The position numbers and the translations under genes are program-made. Below the pieces are notes generated by a model. It made no database searches, was not told where the DNA came from, and saw only the letters and a program-made list of their open reading frames with translations. Shown here in pieces: positions 48,421 through 61,470 of a stretch of 64,000 nucleotides of DNA; the stretch's first letter is position 1; each line of letters begins with the position of its first letter. The stretch comes from Crotophaga sulcirostris (Eukaryota > Chordata > Aves > Cuculiformes > Crotophagidae), in the NCBI GenBank assembly GCA_013397455.1, contig VYZB01000013.1, forward strand, positions 4,785,923-4,849,922. Direction: 5' to 3'.

Positions 48421-51400
48421 TACAAACAATTACTGAAAAGTGAACCAAGTCACACCTATATGTGTTACAGTTACAACCATGGTTAAGATGTCTGATCTAA
48501 ATACAATTTTAGATCTCATAGTTGAGTGGTTTTCACCCTTACACAGAAGCAATGACTTTTTACTCCATTCATCTGACTGAAGGTGCTAGCAAAATTAACT
48601 CTCTGCTTCTATGGATATTGAATACATATTATATTTGTTCACCCAGGGTATTTCTGAATTTTTCTACCACTTCTGTTTTCAAATGAAAGAAGCACAAATG
48701 AAATTGCCATAATTCATGAGCCTTAGATATGGAAGTAAAAGAGGACAAGCTAAGGAAATCTAAAAATCTACCAGGTTCACCAAAACAAACAGACCTCAAA
48801 TGTAATTCAGCAAAAGTGCAGCTGATAGTGAAGGGTGTGTCATATGTTTTGGTACGTCACCTTGTAAAGACAGCCAGAACACCAATACTGTAGAAGATAA
48901 ATATGCTGGTGGTTGAATGTAAAAGATAACATACTGGCAGTTGAATGAGAGTTGACTCACCATAAAAGCATGTTGAAACACCCCTCATTCAACTGCGACT
49001 ACATTACTTTTTGATATTAATGGAAATTATCTAGAATTCATTCCCAATGGCACTGCCTCAAGTGGAACCTTTTCACTGCTTGCAAGAAAAGTAGGTTAAA
49101 TGCCTAGGGAAGGAAAGGCACACAAATGATCTAAATGACTTCAACTGCAGGTACAGCCTAGGACAGGCATGGAAGTTTAGACCTGGAATTAACTCTGTAT
49201 TCTTATTAAATGGTGTGGAAAGTAAGTTATCTTAGTGCGGGAGGAACACTTAGTAATGATCATCAAACATTTTGCATTTCTAACTGGTCCAAACCAGGCA
49301 GTATAGCATAACATCCATACAGCCATACAGGTTTTCTATGAAATAAAAGATGAAGAAGAGTGAACTGGTACTTCGAATCACTACTGTTACACACAGATGT
49401 GCCTTCAAACTAATGTTTTGTGATGGCTCCAGTTATTGCATTCAAGCAAAGACATACAGGATTTGACAGCCACACAATTTCACCCACGCAGCTGGAAGCA
49501 CTTGAGGTATGCGTTATTCAGCTGTCCCATGCTCAACCCACTGTAGAATTGCATTCCATCACCTGCACTTGAATATTTCCATATCAGTTGAATGCTTACT
49601 TTGTTTTCAGACTCTGCTTGGGAATGCAGTTCACTCACATAATTCTCGTCAACACAAGATGCTTATAAGCACGCTTCTGATGAGTCATTTCTATAAATTT
49701 ATTCCTTTGTTGCAGTATATTTGCAACCTTATTAAACTGAAGAATCATTCCATAGTGGGAGTTTAAAGGTCATGGTACTGTATTCTACTTAAAATAGTAG
49801 ACAGATCAACTGATAAAACAAGAGCTTGGGAAAACTTTAAAAAAAAATTTAAAATCCATAGTAGAGTCTGAATTGTTAGAAACTCTCATGAAGGAACACG
49901 TGAAAATGAAACACTTAATTTAAAGACTGGGAAAAAGGGAAAATAATTAAAAAATCTCGTACATTTGAAGATGATACCCAAGGAAATTAATAAGAACTGG
50001 TAAAGATGCTCCTTAGGTATAATGCAAATAATGCTTCAGTTACTGCTGTTTGAAGGAGGTAAGGTTCCTGTATAGATAGTATCAACTCAGTTTTGAAAGA
50101 AAATCCGTTATTATGCTGATGACACCTTCACTGGGGGAGCATCTAGGAAAAGACTTTTCGAAAACTTTCTGTCTTGGGCTTCTGGCTTGAAAAGTATATG
50201 TGCCTGAACGGTACTCCAAGCAAGCCATCAAGTTTAAAGTAAAAGTCCCCTCAGGTTCTCAAGATATGAAGAATGACAGAATGCTTTCAAATTTATTTTG
50301 TGCAGCCATTGGTAGAAAACCCTAAAGGAAATTAATTTTGACTGGTATGTGGAGGTTCCCTCCCTCAGTATGCTGAAGTAAGGTAGAAACATTTCTTTTG
50401 TAACAGACTGCTGAGTAAGTCACAGTTGCAGTTATAGTGGAAAAGGCTTTTTCCTCTCTAGAAAGTCCCAGCTAAGACTGAATCTAACAGCTGTTCTGAG
50501 AATATTAAAAGATGTTTAGAGCTCAATAACAAAAAATACATTTCTTACAAACTCGGCCATCAGACAGAGTAGAACAAATGTAACAACTGATAAAAACAAT
50601 ACTGAAGAAGTTACCAGATGACAAAGGAATAATTGCTATTTGATAATTCCCTTAGTTCCAACAGTTCTTCAAATCTTCCTAGTTACTAACTCAAAATCTG
50701 TTTGAGGTAACGACAGGCTGTTAAAACATCTCATATGGAATACTAGTGCTCTAAGATACAAGGGGTAAATCATTATGCAAACTTTATATAAATTTCTAAA
50801 TCAGGTGCTTTTTAAAGTAGCTACTAAATTACTGAAATCCAAGACTAGAGCAAAAGCTTGTTTTGAAAAATTTCAGAGAGAGAATACCTGGCAGAGTGGA
50901 GATCTGGGAATGCAATTAGCCTATGCAAATCCTGAACATAGGCTATGTCACAAATGCAATGGGCTGTAACCAAACTACAGGCAAGGTCAACTCTTTTGCA
51001 AATTAAAGTTGCTGGAGAGAAGAAAGCGATAGATACATTTTACCATTCAAGTCAGCTGAAATTGTGCAAGCAAGGAATTTTTTTCAGAACTGTACAGACC
51101 CATCTCTGGTTTATTCATGCAAAGATGGAACTGGGAAGAAAGGTTAATTTTTTCCTTTTCCTTCTCAGTGATTTTTAGAGAGCTGATTTTGTGTCCATAG
51201 CAGTTATTGCAAAAAATGGAGACAAAATTTTAAATTACTGTAATGATCACCATAAGAATAAGAAGAAAATAAGTTTTTCAATTCACAATGATACTATTTT
51301 GGGAGTGCACTCTTTAATTAAATTTATAATATTAAAGGCTTAAGTCCCATTATAAAGGTGATTTAAAGTAAGAAACCTGTGTTGACCTCAAGATATGGGC

Positions 51401-51689
51401 TGAGAACAAAAGAAGACCAAATCCTTGGCTCAGAGAACCCAAAAAATTCTGAAGAATTGACTTTAAAATAACTACTGAAAATACTACTCATAGAATTCGA
51501 GGAATTCTTTAGGGTGATGTTAAGTATCTGAAAAAAATACATAAGTAGTATAGTCTTGTAAACATAATATAAATAAAAGAACCTGAAGACTGATAATTCT
51601 CCCAGTATTCAAGATATTAAGAAATATTAATATGTTGTTGACCCCTTAGGTCCAACTGTCCTTAAGATTCAGCTGCTTAGTTGGAAGGG
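48421..51689. other. AT-rich unassigned sequence
   Basis: No recognised gene or interspersed repeat in about 3.3 kb. Open frames are 85 codons or fewer. Confidence 0.5.
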
Positions 51690-52075
51690 TGTGATAGCTA
51701 TTCAGCCTGGGGAAGACCTCATTGCTCTGGGGAGACCTTATTGCTGCATTTCAATATATAAAAAGGGTTTCTAAGAAAGACAGAGAGAGACCTTTTACCT
51801 GCGCCTGTAGTGACAGTACAAGGGGCAATGGTTTTAGACTGAACAAGGTTAAGTTTAGATTGGGTGTAAGGAAGAAATGTTTTACAATGAGGATGGTTAG
51901 ACATCATCACAGTTTGCCCAGAGAAGTTGTGGATTCCCCACCATGAGAACTGTTCAAGGTCAGGTTGGATGGGACTTTGAGCACCCTGATCTAGAGGAAG
52001 ACATGTCTGACTATCTTGGGTGTGCTGAACACTTCTTTAAAGGTCCCTTCTGCCCCAAACCATCTAAGGTGATGT
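51690..52075 (+). mobile_element. CR1 LINE 3' region
   Basis: About 385 bp: 'gctattcagcctggggaaga', 'ctggggagaccttattgctg', 'agtgacagtacaaggggcaa', 'agtttagattgggtgtaagg', 'agaagttgtggattccccac', 'caggttggatgggactttga' and 'aaaggtcccttctgccccaa'. It is CR1 in sense orientation, 5'-truncated, with the 'gggactttgagca' variant of the terminal region. The short plus-strand open frame 51722-51946 is incidental. Confidence 0.9.
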
Positions 52076-53525
52076 TCCTGCTGCAGCCGGGAACCTCAGT
52101 CTGAGCTCATCTCTTACTGTGTAATTGTTGACAAAAACTTGAATTAATAACTATATAAATGGATGTACTTAATTTTTATCACCATGATTCTAGGTAGCCC
52201 AAGGATATCCCTTACACTAATCCACAGCTTTTTTTTTGTTACCTAAAACACTCTGATCTTATTTTGTGACCAGCTCTCATTATCGTTTCTTCTGCTGTTT
52301 CCTGCATCCAATTTGATTCCTCTTCTACACAATCTCTTTATTTTGAGCCACAAGCAGAAGGGAAACATCCTGAAGAATACAAATCAAAAGTTCCAGCAAC
52401 TGAATATATATGTGGGACTGAGAGACATTAATCATGTTCTTCTGGAAGAAGACTACCTGCAGTACCTTCTATGACTGAAGGAATTACAGGGCCAACTACA
52501 AAACCAGTCTGGAATGTTGTGGTACTCTCTTCAAAGAGGCACTTGAACCTATAAATATAATTTTCTGGATGACTAATGCGGTGTCTTCTGGAACAGCCTA
52601 ATTTGCATTTGAAGTGACAATACCTATCTATGGTTTGTAGGAAGACAAGAGCACCAGAAAAACGAATAATCTCTGCCATCATCACTTGTAATATGTCCCA
52701 CAAAAATACGTGAATTACTTAAATAGGAAGAGCAATATCTAATCCAAACAGTGTTTGACAGTTATTAAAGTTTTCATAGTTTTTTTAAATTCTGCCTCAT
52801 GTCCTTTCCAGTTTTTAACTTGTTTCCCATAAACCTAACAAAGAGAAAAGGACCAACTTAAAATACTACCTTAAATTGAAAAAGCCTAGCTCTTCTTAAA
52901 AAAAAAAATCCTGGAAAGTTGCAAGCTTGAAATGTGGTGCATAACTGTTTATTTCAACTGGAAAAAATTAAACCATAAACATAGGCATTAAACATTGATG
53001 TCAGGCTTTAGCTTAATTATGAGGATGTTAATAAAATTATAATGACTAATAATATAGCATTGTGGAAGCGATTGGCACTCTAACCGTTCAATTAGTTAGT
53101 ATGAAATTCAGTATTCTAAGCTAAGACAGTGTTAAAGAATAATTTTTTATAACAGTCTCATAAGGTGACATATGCTCCTTCTTGCCGTACACCTTGTTTC
53201 CAACAGATGGTCTGATAGCTGTTGTAGGGATTATTTGTCTGTGTTGTATAATTTTAATTCTTTTAACAGAAAAGTAAAGTACAATAACTCATAGTTTGAC
53301 TTATTCAAAACATTTCAAAACACATTTTGACTTCAATAACTTTACCTGTGGATATTTAGAGAGAAGAATCTAAGAAAAATCAAGTTTAGAAAAGAAATAC
53401 TTTGGACTAAATTAAATGGGAAAACTGTGAGTATTTGTCTCCAGCCTTCTAAGTAGTCTTTTCTCTCTCTTTGGATTTTCCCTGGGTGATCACAATTCTC
53501 CAAAAAGTGTTGAAATGAGACAAGG
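52076..53525. other. AT-rich unassigned sequence
   Basis: No recognised repeat. A 91-codon minus-strand open frame at 52428-52703 contains several Cys residues ('HFKCKLGC', 'RFKCLFEE'). I cannot assign it to a family, its start codon is not ATG, and splice sites are not convincing. Confidence 0.45.
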
Positions 53526-53533
53526 GCTTAGAC
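53526..53533. repeat. Left target-site duplication of hAT MITE
   Basis: 'gcttagac' directly precedes the element. The matching 8-mer after the element differs at the first base only. Confidence 0.85.
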
Positions 53534-53736
53534 CAGGGATGTCAAACTCACGGCTCCCCACCGTTCTCACGCTCCTGCCGCTGCAGCATAACGCGCGTCA
53601 CACACTGCACAGTGCCCAGCGCTGGCAGGAGCGCAGGGACAAGGAGCTCGGTGCTGCTACTGGGTTCAAACAAGGCGCCAGGCTGGATAAAACAAAGTGG
53701 AGGGATGGATTCAGCCCGTGGGCTATAACACCCCTG
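53534..53736. mobile_element. hAT-type non-autonomous DNA transposon (MITE), 203 bp
   Basis: The element begins 'cagggatgtcaaactca' and ends 'gggctataacacccctg', so the ends form terminal inverted repeats of the 'CAGGGGTGT' type common in hAT transposons. An 8-bp direct repeat flanks it, the length diagnostic for hAT insertion. The interior is much more GC-rich than the flanks and retains several CpG ('aacgcgcgtc', 'ggagcgcaggg', 'aaggcgccagg'). This, with the 7/8 preserved target duplication, suggests a comparatively recent insertion. No transposase is encoded, and the opposed 67- and 75-codon open frames across it are by-products of GC content. The family is not recognised. Confidence 0.88.
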
Positions 53737-53744
53737 ACTTAGAC
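53737..53744. repeat. Right target-site duplication of hAT MITE
   Basis: 'acttagac', 7 of 8 bases identical to the copy on the left flank. Confidence 0.85.
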
Positions 53745-56700
53745 TTTCCATTCTGGGGACACCAGGTCAAAGCCAGAAGTAAGTAACCTCAGTTTTTCCC
53801 CAGTAGTTTTTCTTGTGCTTACGTGTACAGAGTTATTCATCACACATCCCAAAGCACTGTTCAGAATCACTGCTTCCCAGATGATATCCTCTGAGTTCTA
53901 AGCGAACTCTAGTCTTTGACTGAAGATATATGACTTTTTTTCCCTGTATTAGAGTGGATACTATTTGCTTGTAACCCACTTACCAAGCGAGCCATGTCCT
54001 TCCTTGAGAGAAATGTTTGACCTGCTATACTCATTTGAAATTTAGCTTTTGCAAAATGAGTTGCATTTAATCATGATGCCAAAAAGCAGTAGGAAACTGA
54101 TGACACACTTTGTTTCCTAGCATCTTTTGCACCTGGGTATAAGTTCTATCAAAGTCAACAAGCCTTGAATAAAAAGGATGAGAAATTCTTCATTTAACTG
54201 AAAACTGTTTCATTTTTCACTTGACTTTTTTTTTTGTCCTAGTGAACTCATGAGCCTCAAGAACAATACTAAAATTTGTTTAGACTTACGGTTATTACCA
54301 TTTGAGAACAAAAGTGTGTTCCTCACATACTCCTCTTGTCTTTCTTTCAATCACAAAAGTGGCTGTCGGTCATTTCCTTATCAAAGTTGATCAAAGAAAA
54401 AAAAAAACCCAAAAATTTAAAATGTTTAATTTCAGAGATAAATCCACCTTTTTCACATGCGATAGAAGTCTTTGATTGCAGGGTAATTTGTTTATTTAGT
54501 TAAACTGGCATTGTTATGCAGGTACATTTGATGGGATATAACTATGGAAGTTCTTTGTCTCATGACTGTGTATTTTAGCAGTCCATACATATCCGTCTGA
54601 CAGTCTTGCAGTGTCTGCTTAGATGAAGTAGGTTCTCACCGTTCCTTGTTCCTTTCTTCTTTTTGGCAGAGTTCTTTCTTGAAACCTCTATGTTCTGGTG
54701 GGGCTTTTTTTGTTTAGTTTATTTTGTTGTTTTGTTTATCTCTACAGTTCTTGAGGCCTGGAAACATGTTTTATCAATTGAAAATAAAACTAAATAAATT
54801 AATATCTTCCTTTAATGTGCTAAGAAAAGACTAACCCAAACTTAATACATGGGAGTGACATCTTTGTTCTTGGGTTGCATAGAAGCACCATGTATATCTT
54901 CATTTTCTAAGTAAACATCTAGTTAAGGTGAATTTCACACAATATTCTTCACCATTCCGTTCTGGTTGGAGACAAATTCTGGTTATATTTCTTATTGTAG
55001 TTTTCAAAGAAGCATTATGTGTGTGCAATGATATAAAATAACCATGGAAGAAATCAAACAATATTATTTTTCACAAAATGAAAAAGCAGAGGAAACTCAG
55101 AAATAAGAGATGCCAGAAAGCAACTTGTCTGTGCCACCAGCATTCAGCTCTCTTTATCGAATACCTGTTTGTTTTATTTTTTGCACAGGGACACTTATAT
55201 AGTGTGCAGCGCCTGAAAAGGGTAGCATTCACTAATGAGTAGTTATTTGCATTCCTGCTTCTTTTTGATTTTTTCATATGTTTTCTCAAGTTTTATTTGC
55301 TGATTGTCATTAAGACTTGTATAAAATTATCTATTTACCCGTTACTTAAGGCCTTTTCTTACAATGCTCAGGACTAGTACATTCATTTTTTTCTCAGAAT
55401 GAGTTTTCAGTATATAAAGTGATAGAATAATATGCGACATGTTCTGTATTCAAACCATTAATTAATTCTAATTACTTTTGTTTGAACACTTTCTGCCTTA
55501 GTAAAACTGGATGTCCAAGCTGAGATAGAGCACCTGTCAAATATTTATGATAGGTTCCATTTAACATGCTCTAGGATATATTGACTGGTCTTCAGATGCT
55601 GTTTCAGGGGGGTAGCAAGTTTCATATAGCTTCTCTGTCCTGTCTACTAGCCCTCTTTCTTTGGATTTACACAAGTCTTTCATTAAATCTTGCCCTCAGT
55701 TATTACCAGTTTTGCTGTAATCTTTTTTACTTTGTTCTTCATCATCACTACCTCTATTCTCATTCAAATTAGCTTTGCTTTTATCTGCCTAATTCCCAGG
55801 GTTTTCATTCAGTCTTTCCTAAAGTCTTGCCAGTATGTATGATCCTTCCTCAAAAAATATGATCATCCTGCCTCCATTCAGCTGTATGTTCTTTGTCCAA
55901 CTGCTCTCAGCATTTCAGCAACAACTTTTGTATTTTCAGGCTGAATACTGTCTCCACTTTTCCATTGGTTTGTTTGGTTTCTGGCTTGCATCTTGTCATC
56001 ATGTTATTCAAATCAATGGCCTCTTCTTTGTCATATGCTGATGACAGAATGATGACTGCTGTTTAAACATAGTAAGAATTTTACTTCTAGTTCTTTTGTC
56101 TGCCACTAGATTCCAGATCTTTAAGATCAAGGTACAAAACGTTGTACTTGGACAAAAGATAAAACCTACACTGTGTGGATGCATTCTTTCATTCAGAAAA
56201 GCACTGGTTTCGTTCAGAATAGAGACAATTCTTTCAGACTTGCATTAAACACTATGGGCTGATGCTGTTTTAGTTATGACTTATTTCACATGCTACAGAC
56301 ACAATGGAAAATTTAATCTTAGTCACAGTTCAAATGATAGAATATCAAGGAGAAAGCTTAATCAATGGGAAGGGTTGTAGTGACTAGGCTGATCAAAATT
56401 TTATTTGTATGCCCTTATCCAAAGCTCATTGACATTGTTAAGAGTTTATTGACTTCTGTGTCCTTTAAAAGCATCTTAAGTATCTCTTTCTGAAAGCTTA
56501 CTACAGGATATTGAACTCCCTCACGGTAAACTGTTCAATCTCTCCTTGATCATTGTTTCGTTTGATATGTAACATTTCATGTGAAAATGAAAATCTCAAA
56601 CACCAAACAGCATTAACTTAAAGCAAAAGTATAATTCAGGTTTATTAATTAATTAATACTAAAGCTAAATTTTAATACGTCATGGGTATTTTGTAAGAAC

Positions 56701-58699
56701 TTGGTCAATGTTAATATCTGTAAATTTAACCTAGATAAATAATTTCTGAATTCCAGATTTTCACCTGGGTATTTTTTAATGATTGTCATACTACATACAG
56801 AGCTCATTTCAAGATGAACTGATTACACTTCCTTTTAACTGTGTTATTCAAGACTATAAAGACATGGTTCAGCTAGATGAAATAAATTTGTATGCATAGT
56901 GCTATATAAAATATCTACATAAGCATTCGGTATGAATGGATTTGCATGATGGCAAGGAGAAGATAAATATAGTTGAACTAATAGGATCAGTTGTCACAGC
57001 TCCCATTGGTCTTCTGACCTTAAGGTACAGATGAGTCAAGAGTTTCTAGCTACTGCCACCCCTTTTCATCTATATCCCTTACGTCAACAAAATAGATCTA
57101 TATAATCAAAGAGATCCTAAACCACTAAATGCATATGAGATTATCCTTTTTTTGGTTCTGTTTGATAAACTAAAACCCAAATCCACTAGGAAAAAAAAAA
57201 GTCAAAACACTAAAAAAAGGGCCACGATCTATAAAAGAAATGCAAGGGAACATGTGTGAGAGGTCCATGAGGGTAACAGATGAATTAGAGAGACTTGAGC
57301 TGGTGAGGCACAAAGAAAGTGTAACAGAGCACACTTGTGAGCAATTCCTCCAAAATGCAGAGCTAATCTCAGGTCCTGTGAGGTAAGATTTCAGCAAGAA
57401 GTGAACATATTCTGTTCTGAAGCTTCAGCATGCACTCAAGCAGCACTACAGCTGATACACAGACACAGTGTCCTGGGTGAGAAACTGTTTTCTGCTGTTC
57501 GGTATACTAAGCTGTGTTCACCAGTTTGGGCATAATGCTCAGCTGATGAGTTGTGCTGCATTTGATTCTTGAGAAACTTTGCCATATGTAACTTCTTGCA
57601 GAAATTACAACTTTTATATGACACTAATGTTAGATTATTTAAAATGCACAAAAATAATGTTGAAAAAGTCTATTTTCCACCAGTTAGACAAAAAGTGAAT
57701 CGTTCTGAACTAGTACAATGTAACAGTTGATCTGCTTGGAAAATGGAGAAATAGGAAATTTCAACAGCTCCTAGATAAATTAGCTTACAATTCCAATCGA
57801 ACCAGTCTTAGACTTGAACATCTTGAATGGAAGTTTAACTAAAATTTTTGAGGTTAACTTTGCATGGATATTCTTTTTTAATATAGGTAAAAGACCGCAA
57901 CTTCTGACGTGGCTGTATAAACCTGATGGTCTTTTTTCCCCCAGAGTTTTATATACTAGCTATATAAATCTTTAAATAAAAAAATTGAAAAGTAGCTAAG
58001 TTGCAAGTGTGAGTAAATAAATTGTGTAGAAATTAAAAAAAATCTGTACATGTAAAATTCATCTATGTAAGCAAAAAGTGCAAAAAAACTAAGAACCTGA
58101 AAATTTATGTATGTATTCAGTGATGTTTCCTCTCTAAAGCATAAAAGATAATATTTTGCTAGTTCACTTTTAAACTCATTTTTCACAACTAGCATCAGTT
58201 TCTGTCTATGCACATACAGAGAAATATATGCACTGGACCTGACTATATTGGACCATATGAACACTTCTCCATAACTGTACTGTCACTGATGTGCATGTGA
58301 GGGTTTCTAAGTCCACAAACACCTTATAACCAAAACACTACAGTTCTGGGTTTTGGCTCATCTGGTAGTAACTTGGCAATTCGCATGAATTTCCATGTAG
58401 CTCAGAGGAGTTCATTAAGTAATAATTAGCTTTCTCAACTGTAACTTGTGCAAAGCTTAGGCTTCATTTCTTAACTATCTGACAGTTATGTGTCCATGTT
58501 CCCATGTATTGGAAGAGCAACAATGGTTTTACACAGGTAAGGGCTTACAAGATTAAAAAGAATAACTAAAGATGAGAAAACCACATGAAATATAGAGAAA
58601 TGAGTTTCTCTGAAGAGTTTAGTTCAGCTGGTAGCCCATTTGTCCTGCAGGGATTTTGTTCTCTTACTAGAAGTCAAAAGATCTTTTCTTAGGAACAAC
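53745..58699. other. AT-rich unassigned interval
   Basis: About 5 kb without a recognised gene or interspersed repeat. A pyrimidine-rich part lies at about 55600-55980. Open frames are 75 codons or fewer, apart from the 102-codon minus frame at 57956-58264, which lies in simple AT-rich DNA. Confidence 0.5.
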
Positions 58700-58912
58700 T
58701 TTTTGTGATTCTTTTATGGGCTTGTTCTGTGATCATGGCCGATTCTTTTGGCTTTACTGACACAATCTCTCATCAGTACAGTGGGGATAATGTAACTATC
58801 TAGCAGAAATATCCTAAGCACTCATTAATTTATTGCACAATGCATAGAGATAAGAAACGATACCTGGATGTTAAATATTATCCACATCATGTTTAATCTC
58901 CATTTGATTGCA
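58700..58912 (+). mobile_element. MIR-like (CORE-SINE) relic
   Basis: A degenerate stretch resembles the 3' half of a MIR-type SINE. 'tgtgatcatggccgattctt' corresponds to the 'tgtgaccttgggcaagt' segment. 'tctctcatcagtacagtggg' plus 'gataatgtaact' corresponds to 'cctcagtttcc...aaaatggggataat'. 'cataga...gatacctggatg' with a final 'ttaaatatta' resembles the L2-like tail. The match is by eye and old, and needs an alignment. Confidence 0.4.
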
Positions 58913-60989
58913 GCAGTGAATATCAAAGTATTATACGTGGAATTACACTACTCCTTCATTCCTCATTTAAGTCAAACAATATAGTGAAGGCAAAAGGTCA
59001 CTCTTGAGGTGGTGTATCAGTTTTGCACACAGGGAAAGCAGGAAGTCTGACCTCAGCTATGATCCAGTTGTGTTAGAAAGCTAATGTCAGATACACTCTG
59101 GAAAAGGTCTGAGAAGCACATACAATTAAATGCTTATAGCTGGGTTATGGAGGGCTGGGATAATCGCAACAGAGTTCAATCTCCGTGCATCACACCAGGA
59201 TGTGAGAATATTCAAAACATAAAATGTTCAATATAGTGTCTAAGATGTATAACTCGTACGTGTATAGTCTGCAAGGCATTAATAAAGACATCTCAGTGTG
59301 TATCTAGTACCTGGGCAAGGTAATTAAGGACTTGAGAAAGGCATTCTAGACACAAGGCAAAAATTGGTAACTTATATGAGAAGAATCTGTTTGTAGAGTA
59401 TTAAAACAAGTAGTGTTTTACAGGGTCAAGATGATCATGGAAAATATAGGCAAGGACACACAAAAAAACTTTACTAATGAGCATACATCATTCAGAAACA
59501 CAGCAAAAGATCAAGATATAAGCAGACTGACATGTTACAGGATCATTAGTGTACTGGCTCACTGACTGACCTGAATGAAGAAAGTCACTGTATGGTTGCT
59601 CTCTTTTTTGGTAGCAAGGGAGCATGTTGATACTTGGTCTTCACAGTTCTCTCAATCACTTCTTATCTTACCTCTGGGTAACAATTATCGTATTTACTTT
59701 TCTACTTTCCTTAACGTCCACATGGACAATTCATGATGGGCAAGACAATGGTATCATCTTAATGTCAGGTTACCCTGTCTTTGTTTTGAATCAAAGCTTT
59801 TCATACCAACAGCAGTATCAATTTAATTTCAATAATATAAGAAATAAATGTAGCAAAATTCAGTCTGAGATCTTAGAGTAGGGGAAGCTGGTATTTATTT
59901 ACAAAATCTTTAAGTTAGTTGATGTAACCTTATCACGCTCATTCTCACATAGATTTTACTCATTTGCATTTTCATACCACCATATTCATGAACATGAAGA
60001 TGTACGTGTCCAAGTGATCTGGCCAAGATCACTTATGTGTCTTGAAGAGAGTTGTCTTTAGTTCTTGAGTGATGTCATTGAACTAGTTTTTGACAGAAGT
60101 TTACATAGACTTTAAAAGTCAATAGGTGTTATGAGATATTTCTTTACTCCAGTATCTTGCACCAGTCTCCATAAGCCTTATGCAAAGTTGTTACTTGATG
60201 AGTGTGTTTGTGTGTGTGTGCATTTCTTTTTACTTTTGAATATAAGTTTGCAATATACATATATATATATATATATGGCTATAGCTTGTTTTCCTGATAG
60301 GGTAATAGGAAAGCATGAGACACATGAGGTGCTGTAACCTTGCTTTCACCTTACTGCTGTTTAGGGTGCATTATTTTCCGTTCATGACTCTTTTGTGGTA
60401 TGGTGTATTCAAGAGGCAGATCTTCTAGTGTTGATAACCTGCACCATTTCACTTAGTTTCACTGCTTGTGATGGCACTGTTTAGAACAGCACTTCATTAG
60501 AGTGGCCGCTGCCTGTAGAAGTCTAAGCAGATCTATGGCAAGTCCTTGACCATGTCATGGCTTTTTCTGGTAGTGTATGTAGATTGGATAGCAAGGGGAA
60601 TTATATGACTTTCTTTTCCCTCCCCCAGCTGAATTAGTAAGATTTTATTAATAGTAGCAACATAATATATGAAAGATGTTCTAAGAAATATTGATTGTGA
60701 CCTGTTTCTTCCTCAACTTATGCCCGAATGAAAATGGAATTTAAAACAACAGCCATTAGTGGACAGTTGAAAATTTGTGTCTTGAAACATCCCAAATGAA
60801 TTACAGTAGTCTTGAAGACGTGGTTGCAGTCTGCTACAGAGCATCTAGTAGTTAGTGGAAGAAGAAAGCACTGGAAAGAGCAACCAGCAGCTAATACCGC
60901 TGCTAACTTTCTTATGTAAAAAATGACTGTGCTCTTTTTTTAACCAAATGTCTTTATTTATTAAACTTTGAGTGCAAAGCCACAACTTA
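58913..60989. other. AT-rich unassigned sequence with dinucleotide repeats
   Basis: No recognised gene or interspersed element. A short GT-rich run is at 60202-60220 and an (AT)n run at 60254-60276. Confidence 0.5.
60202..60276. repeat. (GT)n and (AT)n microsatellites
   Basis: A short (GT)n with one interruption (60202-60220) and, after 33 bp, an alternating (AT)n stretch (60254-60276). Confidence 0.8.
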
Positions 60990-61470
60990 TCTACAAATTC
61001 AAACCAGCAAATATGAACCAGTTCCATACAAGAGCACTGGGAATTGTCTTGAAAGATCTTGGAATAAGTCCTGAAAAATATTGGAGATAAATTGATGCAA
61101 AATTTAAACCATAATGAATTAAATGGTGAGAATATAATTATTGTTAGTCAACATGATTTACTGGAATATAAATCTTGTCAAGCAAATCTGATTTTACTGT
61201 CAGCCTTGATAAGATTATGGATTTGGTAAATAGAGCTGAAATTGCATAAAGTATTTGACTTAATACCATGTGACATTCTAATGAAAGGTCTGAATCACAC
61301 AACCAGTAGATCATGAGCTGCCTAATGGACAGGTGAGTTATTACTGAGTTTTCTTTTATGTGGTGTTCCACAGAGATCTGTATTGGGTATGGTTCTGTTC
61401 AACATTTTCATCAATGACTTGGTAATAAATACAGATCACTACAGATGAAGCACACTGGAAAAAAGATGTA
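60990..61470 (+). mobile_element. Ancient CR1-type LINE, RT-region fragment
   Basis: A strongly decayed reverse transcriptase segment in sense orientation. 'attattgttagtcaacatga' followed by 'ttta...aatcttgtcaagcaaatc' corresponds to the CR1 'gtcaacatggatttacc...aaatcatgtc' segment. 'aaagtatttgacttaatacc' corresponds to motif A (Lys-Ala-Phe-Asp in intact copies). 'gtgttccacagagatctgta' with 'ttctgttcaacattttcatc' encodes the motif-B-like 'GVPQRSVLGMVLFNIFINDL'. Multiple stops and indels occur. It is much older than the CR1 at 38-39.7 kb. The limits are rough. Confidence 0.75.

Noticed and set aside
53515..53742. 75-codon GC-rich open frame
   Set aside because: Coincides with the hAT MITE, which is a non-coding element. 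The high GC reduces stop codons.
55560..56110. Pyrimidine-rich stretch resembling an old L2-like 3' end
   Set aside because: Only weak, discontinuous resemblance; cannot be supported without an alignment.
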